This document shows positions 6,616-11,218 of a DNA stretch of 11,218 nucleotides, piece after piece. This DNA comes from Akkermansiaceae bacterium UBA2381 (GTDB lineage: Bacteria; Verrucomicrobiota; Verrucomicrobiia; Verrucomicrobiales; DEV007). A model generated the notes under the pieces. The model made no database searches and was not told the DNA's origin. It saw nothing but the letters and a program-made list of their open reading frames with translations. Position 1 is the stretch's first letter; the number at the start of each line of letters is the position of its first letter. The position numbers and the translations under genes are program-made. Location: contig DDSV01000012.1 in the NCBI GenBank assembly GCA_002344215.1, positions 45,568 to 56,785 of the forward strand. The letters are read 5' to 3'.

Positions 6616-7450
6616 AATTGTCCCGGTCTTGAATAGGGTTTTCCTCGTCTTCGTAGAGGCTCAAACGCAACTCCAACTCGGCCGCCAACTGGTCAAAAAT
6701 GAGCGCCGAGGCGGAAGGCCGTTCTCTCATCATGGCGACCGGCACTCCGATGCGACTCGCCTCACGGAAATCGCGGTGAACCGGTATCACCGTCTCGAGA
6801 ACAAGCTCGAGCGGAAGGAGGTCACGAAACTCCCGCTGGTCGACGAGATTAGAGGGATCATCCGGATCCGTCATGGAAAGGACGAATCCCGCGAGTCGGG
6901 GACTCTCTGACGGAGCATTGGCAGATCGAACCGCAGCCACCATTCTTAGAATTTGAGGCAGACTCCTCAGGCAGAGCGGGCTGGGCTGCTGGGGAATCAA
7001 GAGATAGTCGACCATGCGCGCTATTCCAGTCGACACCCGGGTAATGCCCGTGGGAGTATCGTAAACCACGATATCGTAACCAAGGTTGAGGATGAGGTCA
7101 TTAACCCCTTTGATCACTTCGTAGGAAACCCCGGCGGATCCTGAATCACCCAGCATCTGATCGAGGGCGCGGCGCGATCCGCGCGTGAGGAGAGAAAGCC
7201 CGGAAAGCTTTGTCCGGATAATGACTTCTTTCAGTCGGGAAGACTCACCCGATTCCAAGCCTGTCAGGAAGTCATAATACCCGATCGCATCCTTTGATTT
7301 TTCGGTGAGTGAAAAGCCAACGCCACCCTGCAAATCGGCGTCGACGAGCAGCACTCTCCAACCCCGCTTGGCGAGCGAATAACACACATTGACGGCGATC
7401 GTCGTTTTCCCGACTCCCCCCTTCTGACTGATCAAAGATAACGTAGCCAC
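6596..7450 (-). CDS. ParA/MinD-family ATPase
   Basis: This 284-residue protein has the deviant Walker A motif K-G-G-V-G-K-T-T at 10-17 with the signature Lys10. It also has the A' motif V-D-A-D-L-Q-G-G (36-43) and a Walker B region Y-D-I-V-V-Y-D-T-P-T-G (125-135). This family forms ATP-dependent dimers that bind DNA or membrane and position plasmids, chromosomes or protein complexes. No C-terminal MinD-type amphipathic membrane helix is obvious; the tail is acidic (E-D-E-E-N). No parB or parS is present, which argues against chromosome segregation. The start is GTG at 7450; an in-frame TAA lies 9 nt upstream, so no longer form is possible. It is the first gene of the four-gene minus-strand operon and overlaps the Roadblock gene by 20 nt. 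Confidence 0.9.
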   Translation of the reverse strand: MATLSLISQKGGVGKTTIAVNVCYSLAKRGWRVLLVDADLQGGVGFSLTEKSKDAIGYYDFLTGLESGESSRLKEVIIRTKLSGLSLLTRGSRRALDQMLGDSGSAGVSYEVIKGVNDLILNLGYDIVVYDTPTGITRVSTGIARMVDYLLIPQQPSPLCLRSLPQILRMVAAVRSANAPSESPRLAGFVLSMTDPDDPSNLVDQREFRDLLPLELVLETVIPVHRDFREASRIGVPVAMMRERPSASALIFDQLAAELELRLSLYEDEENPIQDRDNYARLVD

Positions 7451-7625
7451 AACAGATTAGGATTTTCGAACAATAACCCCAAAGTGGCGGTCCAACGACA
7501 AGAATTCTCGACTCCGGGTCGGTTTAGAACCCAAAATCATTGTATCCGAGCCTCGGTTCTTGTAACCTTAAGCGATACTCCAGGCGCTAAAACGGCTTCC
7601 CGCCGGATATCCGCTAAACCCATTT
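7451..7625. promoter_or_regulatory. Divergent intergenic region
   Basis: These 175 bp separate the divergent ParA-type ATPase and PTPDL-like genes, so promoters for both must lie here or close by. The best plus-strand match is TTGTAT (7540-7545), 17 nt, TAACCT (7563-7568), which is weak. On the minus strand, CCTAAT (7461-7456) could be a -10 just before the GTG, but no -35 is visible. Neither start codon has a Shine-Dalgarno site. Confidence 0.35.
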
Positions 7626-9224
7626 ATGAAAATGCAAAAATCCCTCTTAATCCTCGCCCTCGGAGCCTCCCTCTCAGTCGGGAGCACAACAAATTCATTT
7701 TCTGATGAGCTCAAGCTCAAGACCGGAGAAACGATTACCGGACGAATCACATACGAAGCCGCCGATATCGTGAAAATCGAGGTTACCGTCTCCGCCTCCA
7801 TCAAAGAGACAAAGATCATCTCCCGCGCCGATGTCGCAGAGATCGTGAAGGACGCCCCTGATGTTGTGGAGTTCAACCGCCTTCAGAAGCTTCTCCCGAC
7901 TGGTTCCCTGATTCCCGCGGGAACCTACCGGCAACTCCTCGAAACCGGTCCCGACGCCTTCCTCAAGGCCTATCCCGACAGCACCCTTGCACCGAAAGTG
8001 AAGGAGATTCGCGACACTTTGGCGGCTGAACTGGACAAAGTGGAGAGAGGATACATCAAGCTTGAGACCGATTGGATCAGCCCTCAGGAGAAAATCGAAT
8101 TCAAGGAACTTATTGAATCAAGAGTCCGCTTTCTCAACATGGATGGCCACGCCAAGTCGGGAAACTTCAACGGACTTATTGCCGCGATGAAAGAGTTCGA
8201 AGCGCTTGAGGAAAACTACCTTGGATCGCCGGCTTTCCCGCGGGCCGTGGAACTCGCCCTTCAGGTAATCCCGACACTGGGGCGCCAGCTTCAGACAATG
8301 GCCCGAGATGTTGATTATCGAAATGCCGAGTATGACCGGGCGCTGCAGGCATCCTCTCCGCAGGCGAGGGAGCAACTCATCGCCGTTAAGGCAAACGAAG
8401 AACGGGCGTTTCAGGAAAGAGTCGCCGCAGAAAAAAAGGAGGGCGCCAAATGGATTGCCTTGAACCCGGGAATGAAGACTTCGATTGAGGAATATCTCAA
8501 ACTTGCCTCCGGTGAACTGGCCCGAATTCGCGAGTATGACTTAACTCTGCTGCGCACCCAGGCCGATCGACTGGTTGAAGCCGACAAACTGATTGCAGAG
8601 AACAAACTCGGGGATGCCCGAACCAAACTTGCCGAAGCGGCAGCCTTAACCGGCGAGAAGACTGACACAAAGGCACCTAAAGGGAAATCCAAGTCCAAAT
8701 CAAAGGGACCCGCAGTTGCCGGCTCCTACATCGCGGCGCTTAATGCCAAAATTACAGCGCGCCTGGAGGAAGAACAGGTCAAAACGAAAGCAAAAATGGC
8801 AGCCGAGAAGTCGGAAGCTCTTGCCGCCAACCTGAAGGAAGGAGCCGGCGAGAAGAACGAGACCGGAACGGCAGGTGAGAATCCGCCAGCACCGGATGCG
8901 AAGGAGGGAGAAACTAAAGCCGAAGAAGGGAAAAAACCGGAACAAGCCCCGGTCGATGAATTTGCCGCCCTTGCCGCATCCAAGAAGCAGCCAGAATCGG
9001 ACGCCAAGGATAAGGCGAAAGATAAAGCGGGCGCGGCGAAAAAGCCCAAACCAGCCAGGAAGGAAACCTCTGAAGAATCCGGGGAAACACTTCCCGCTCC
9101 TGTCGTTGAAGAAGAGGGCGGCTTCCCTAAATGGCTGATTGTTCCGATAATAACGGTTCTTCTTATTGTTGTGGTTGTCGTGTTGAAGGTCCTTGGGATC
9201 GGAGGCAAAAAAGCCGAGGAATAG
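7626..9224 (+). CDS. PTPDL-like secreted protein with C-terminal membrane anchor
   Basis: This 532-residue protein has an N-terminal signal peptide (M-K-M-Q-K-S-L-L-I-L-A-L-G, cleavage near residue 26). A small beta-rich domain follows: L-K-L-K-T-G-E-T-I-T-G-R-I, then S-R-A-D-V-A-E-I and F-N-R-L-Q-K-L-L-P-T-G-S-L. This resembles the start of verrucomicrobial 'PTPDL' proteins, where L-L-P-T-P-D-L is usual; the match is from memory and the last three residues differ. A mainly helical region (about 95-345) includes Y-I-K-L-E-T-D-W-I-S. A low-complexity stretch rich in K, E, A and P (about 345-495) comes next, and then a single membrane helix (about 503-521) ending in G-G-K-K-A-E-E. The body is likely extracytoplasmic. 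The function is unknown. It is transcribed alone and faces the TIM-barrel gene, whose stop is 7 bp away. Confidence 0.7.
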   Translation: MKMQKSLLILALGASLSVGSTTNSFSDELKLKTGETITGRITYEAADIVKIEVTVSASIKETKIISRADVAEIVKDAPDVVEFNRLQKLLPTGSLIPAGTYRQLLETGPDAFLKAYPDSTLAPKVKEIRDTLAAELDKVERGYIKLETDWISPQEKIEFKELIESRVRFLNMDGHAKSGNFNGLIAAMKEFEALEENYLGSPAFPRAVELALQVIPTLGRQLQTMARDVDYRNAEYDRALQASSPQAREQLIAVKANEERAFQERVAAEKKEGAKWIALNPGMKTSIEEYLKLASGELARIREYDLTLLRTQADRLVEADKLIAENKLGDARTKLAEAAALTGEKTDTKAPKGKSKSKSKGPAVAGSYIAALNAKITARLEEEQVKTKAKMAAEKSEALAANLKEGAGEKNETGTAGENPPAPDAKEGETKAEEGKKPEQAPVDEFAALAASKKQPESDAKDKAKDKAGAAKKPKPARKETSEESGETLPAPVVEEEGGFPKWLIVPIITVLLIVVVVVLKVLGIGGKKAEE

Positions 9225-9231
9225 GATACGG

Positions 9232-10131
9232 TCAGACCAGTCCAAACACCCGGTCCATTTCAGAGGCGACCTTCCGGAGTTCCGCGAGGTCGCCTCCTGC
9301 CACTTCGGCGGCGCACCACCCGGCAAAGCCGATTTCATGAAGAGCCAGGGTGACGTCGGCGAAGTCAATATCTCCTTCGCCGATACGGGTCCATTTATCC
9401 TCTTTACGGGAGAAGCCTTTCACGTCGAGTTTGATGATCCGTTTTCCCAATAAACGAATCCAGTCTCCCATCTCGCCGAACTTCCAGTGATTGCCGATGT
9501 CAAACTGCATCCCAACCCACGGGGAATCAAATGCGTCGATGTAGGCGGCAAACTTCTCCCCACTTTGTTGACTGCCCCCCTTGGCATCATAACAAAATTC
9601 ATTCCAGACATTTTCGACGGCGATTGAGACTCCGAGTCGCGCGGCAAGTGGGATAGCCTGAGAAATATTCTCAACACTCCGGTCCCAAACTTCCTTTTCG
9701 CTGCCGTCTTTCCCATGACCAACCACGAGGAGAACAGTGTGTCCTCCAACGGCGTGGGTATCCTCAAGCGCCCGAAGCAAGGTTTCGAGCGCTCTTTTGC
9801 GAACCGCCGGATCCGGATCTGAATGCCTCACATTCCAGTGATCGGCACAAACAGTTCCGTCCACCACGAGACCGGTTTCCGAAACCGCCTGAATTGCCTC
9901 CCCGACGTCATAGCCGGGAGCACTAAGTTCGACCCCGTCAAACCCTGCCTCCTTCGCGATGGAGAATTTTTCCTTAAGATTGCCCCCCTCCTTGATCATG
10001 CCGATCTTGAGAGTTTTGTAGAATTGCCCGCGCAACACCCCCGACGTGTCTGAGCTCTGGGACAAAAGTGATGGAATAAACGGAAGGGTAACTCCTCCAG
10101 CTAAAAATCGACGCCGGTTAATTCTGTTCAT
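9232..10131 (-). CDS. Tat-exported sugar isomerase/epimerase-like TIM-barrel protein
   Basis: This 299-residue protein begins with a twin-arginine signal (N-R-R-R-F-L-A-G-G, 5-13, then a hydrophobic stretch), which predicts export of a folded protein. The rest is an AP-endonuclease-2/xylose-isomerase-type TIM barrel: E-A-G-F-D-G-V-E-L-S (61-70), A-V-E-N-V-W (171-176), M-Q-F-D-I-G-N-H (208-215), I-I-K-L-D-V-K-G-F (232-240), G-E-G-D-I-D-F (251-257) and W-C-A-A-E-V (272-277). Likely metal ligands are E173, D211 and E276. The histidine found in D-tagatose/D-psicose epimerases within 'H-x-K-D' is absent; the equivalent segment here reads K-L-D-V-K. The substrate cannot be told. It appears to be monocistronic, with a good promoter at 10138-10166 and a possibly leaderless start. 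Confidence 0.82.
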   Translation of the reverse strand: MNRINRRRFLAGGVTLPFIPSLLSQSSDTSGVLRGQFYKTLKIGMIKEGGNLKEKFSIAKEAGFDGVELSAPGYDVGEAIQAVSETGLVVDGTVCADHWNVRHSDPDPAVRKRALETLLRALEDTHAVGGHTVLLVVGHGKDGSEKEVWDRSVENISQAIPLAARLGVSIAVENVWNEFCYDAKGGSQQSGEKFAAYIDAFDSPWVGMQFDIGNHWKFGEMGDWIRLLGKRIIKLDVKGFSRKEDKWTRIGEGDIDFADVTLALHEIGFAGWCAAEVAGGDLAELRKVASEMDRVFGLV

Positions 10132-10137
10132 CCGGCG

Positions 10138-10166
10138 ATTTGAACCGAACGGTGAAGAACAGTCAA
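10138..10166 (-). promoter_or_regulatory. Sigma-70-like promoter giving a leaderless start
   Basis: On the minus strand, TTGACT (10166-10161, five of six consensus bases) and TCAAAT (10143-10138, four of six) are separated by exactly 17 nt. The predicted transcription start, seven nt beyond the -10, is the A of the ATG at 10131. A T-rich tract on the minus strand (around 10183-10190) lies upstream and could act as an UP-like element. Confidence 0.55.
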
Positions 10167-10671
10167 GTCGCCCTGCTTACGCAAAAAAGAAGTTCGAACC
10201 GGTTTCTAAATTAAAAATAAATGGTTCCGGGCGGAATTCCTGCAGCCCGAAAGCATCCTAATCTGTTTGAAAGATTCGCTCCCGGAACCGGAAAACTTCG
10301 GAATTTGTCCGTTTGCCTAAAAGTTGTCCGTGAATCGGCCGAGTCAGAACCCCGGATCCCCAGGCGCGAAGAGGGAATGGAGTGCAACGAAATAGCCTGA
10401 CATCGAGGCAGCCCGGAGGGCGGAGCGAGCTCCATAACCGATCGGACCGGCGCACTGAGATTCAACGCCGATAGCGGGGATTCTGGCCGGTTTGGCAAAA
10501 AACCGAGCGAAACGAGCAAGATCCTACCAACAAAAACCATCCCCGATTTGCGAACGGATTTTTGGCAGAGGGTCCAGGCTAGGCGGCCCAGGACGCTTCC
10601 CCAACTCCGCTTTCACCAGTCCGGACCAGATGGCCACACTTGAGATGTCTGCGGAGGAACCATTTGGGCAC
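10167..10671. other. Non-coding region between TIM-barrel gene and rRNA terminator
   Basis: I see no convincing gene in these 505 bp. The longest frame (minus, 10540-10211) is rich in R, S and P, has no domain or Shine-Dalgarno site, and looks like chance. It holds an A/T-rich patch (10205-10222), adjoining EcoRI and PstI recognition sequences (10234-10245), two adjacent small hairpins (GCCC-GGA-GGGC at 10411-10421 and GGAGC-GA-GCTCC at 10422-10433), and a 6-bp hairpin CGGTTT/AAACCG (10488-10505). I find no tRNA-like fold. Confidence 0.45.
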
Positions 10672-10700
10672 AAAAAAACCGCCCTGCGAACAGGGCGGTT
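10672..10700 (-). terminator. Rho-independent terminator of the rRNA operon
   Basis: On the minus strand AACCGCCCTG-TTCG-CAGGGCGGTT forms a perfect 10-bp stem with a TTCG tetraloop, followed by a run of seven T (the last two shared with the stem). It lies 10 nt downstream of the 5S rRNA 3' end, as expected for the end of an rRNA operon. Confidence 0.93.
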
Positions 10701-10710
10701 AATTTATAAC

Positions 10711-10823
10711 CTGGCAGCGACCTACTCTCACATGGCCTTTCGCCACACTACCATCGGCGCTACAGCGTTTCACTTCCGGGTTCGGAATGGAGCCGGGTGG
10801 TTCCGCTATGCTATGGCCACCAG
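10711..10823 (-). rRNA. rrf: 5S rRNA
   Basis: The minus strand reads from CTGGTGGCCATAGC to AGGTCGCTGCCAG, about 113 nt. It has the conserved CCATTCCGAACCCGGAAGTGAAAC loop B/C region and GATGGTAGTGTGG, which are typical of bacterial 5S. The ends pair as an 8-bp helix I with wobble pairs. It lies about 130 nt after the 23S 3' end and is followed by a strong terminator. The exact ends may differ by a few bases. Confidence 0.95.
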
Positions 10824-10827
10824 AATC

Positions 10828-10855
10828 TTGGGCTCGGTCAGATGACTGAGCCCAA
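10828..10855 (-). other. Strong hairpin in the 23S-5S spacer
   Basis: Inverted repeat arms 10828-10840 and 10843-10855 pair over 13 bp (one G-T wobble, 10836 with 10847). With a realistic 4-nt loop this leaves 12 bp. No T-run follows on the minus strand, so it is not a terminator. It ends 4 nt before the 5S 5' end and is probably a processing signal for releasing 5S from the precursor. Confidence 0.6.
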
Positions 10856-10952
10856 ACTTCCGGAGACTTCAATTGCCTTTACGATAACAAAAAGCAAATC
10901 TCTGACAACTGTATAAAAGGAAAATGATTACTACAAAACTCTAAAGAAAGGA

Positions 10953-11218
10953 GCTGGAACAAGCCAAACGGATGATTAGTACTGCTCGGCTGAACTTATT
11001 ACTAAACTTATACCTGCAGCCTATCGACGTGGTAGTCTACCACGATCCTTCAGGGAGAATTTATCTTGGGAATAGCTTGACGCTTAGATGCTTTCAGCGC
11101 TTATCTAGTCCGCACTTAGCTACCCAGCCGTGCCCTTGACAGGACAACTGGTACACCAGAGGTGCGTCAAACCCGGTCCTCTCGTACTAGGGTTTGAACC
11201 CCTCAATTCTCCTACGCC
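10953..11218 (-). rRNA. rrl: 23S rRNA, 3' end (partial)
   Basis: The minus strand carries the last ~265 nt of 23S rRNA; the gene continues beyond the window. The sarcin-ricin loop AGTACGAGAGGACC is at 11188-11175. It is followed by conserved segments such as CACCTCTGGTGTACCAGTTG, AGCTAAGTGCGGA, GATAAGCGCTGAAAGCATCTAAG and, near the end, GTACTAATCATCCGTTTGGCTTG. The 3' boundary is estimated from the position of that last segment and may be off by several bases. The spacer to 5S contains no tRNA. Confidence 0.95.

Noticed and set aside
6596..7450. Chromosome-segregation ParA
   Set aside because: No ParB gene or parS-like palindrome is seen, and the gene is coupled to a Roadblock protein instead; only the family call is kept.
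8700..9368. Long minus-strand frames antisense to the PTPDL-like gene
   Set aside because: They mirror the K/E/A-rich low-complexity region and give F/S/G-rich translations, typical of shadow frames.
10211..10540. Minus-strand 109-residue reading frame
   Set aside because: Composition is R/S/P-rich without domain, signal or ribosome-binding site; it looks like chance in a GC-rich non-coding stretch.
1..11218. CRISPR array, insertion sequence or prophage
   Set aside because: No regularly spaced repeats, transposase, integrase or terminal inverted repeats were found on either strand.

Overview
The window looks like a piece of a Verrucomicrobiota (PVC group) chromosome. No 16S gene is present to prove this, so the assignment is an inference. 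It rests on three proteins that resemble lineage-typical families: a secreted carbohydrate-binding-like protein with the C-terminal domain common in planctomycete and verrucomicrobial secreted proteins; a 532-residue secreted, C-terminally membrane-anchored protein that resembles the 'PTPDL' proteins of Verrucomicrobia; and a Tat-exported TIM-barrel protein with a K-L-D-V-K-G / GEGDID signature. Almost every gene also starts without a recognisable Shine-Dalgarno sequence.

Layout: 1-226 is non-coding and holds a rho-independent terminator for the minus-strand tRNA-Arg(CCT) at 227-297. A tightly packed plus-strand operon follows (433-3533): secreted two-domain binding protein, ABC-2-type permease-like membrane protein, YbjN-like protein, and a GYF_2 plus membrane-PH protein. 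It converges, 8 bp apart, on a minus-strand operon (7450 down to 3542): ParA/MinD-family ATPase, acidic disordered protein with a C-terminal Roadblock/LC7-like domain, small PH-like protein, and a GT-C (GT39-like) multi-pass membrane protein. A 175-bp divergent intergenic region separates this operon from the plus-strand PTPDL-like protein (7626-9224). That gene converges, 7 bp apart, on the minus-strand TIM-barrel protein (9232-10131). The stretch 10167-10671 is non-coding as far as I can see. The right edge carries the 3' end of a minus-strand rRNA operon: partial 23S, a spacer with a strong hairpin, 5S, and a terminator.

Functionally, the most interesting unit is the ParA-Roadblock-PH-GT-C operon. 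It pairs a positioning-type ATPase with a Roadblock adaptor and two membrane- or lipid-associated proteins, which suggests a localisation module for an envelope glycosylation enzyme. That role is inferred from gene order and domains only. The plus-strand operon next to it also ends in a PH-type membrane protein. Two genes (433 and 10131) have sigma-70-like promoters placed so that transcription would begin at or within about 1 nt of the start codon, which suggests leaderless mRNAs.
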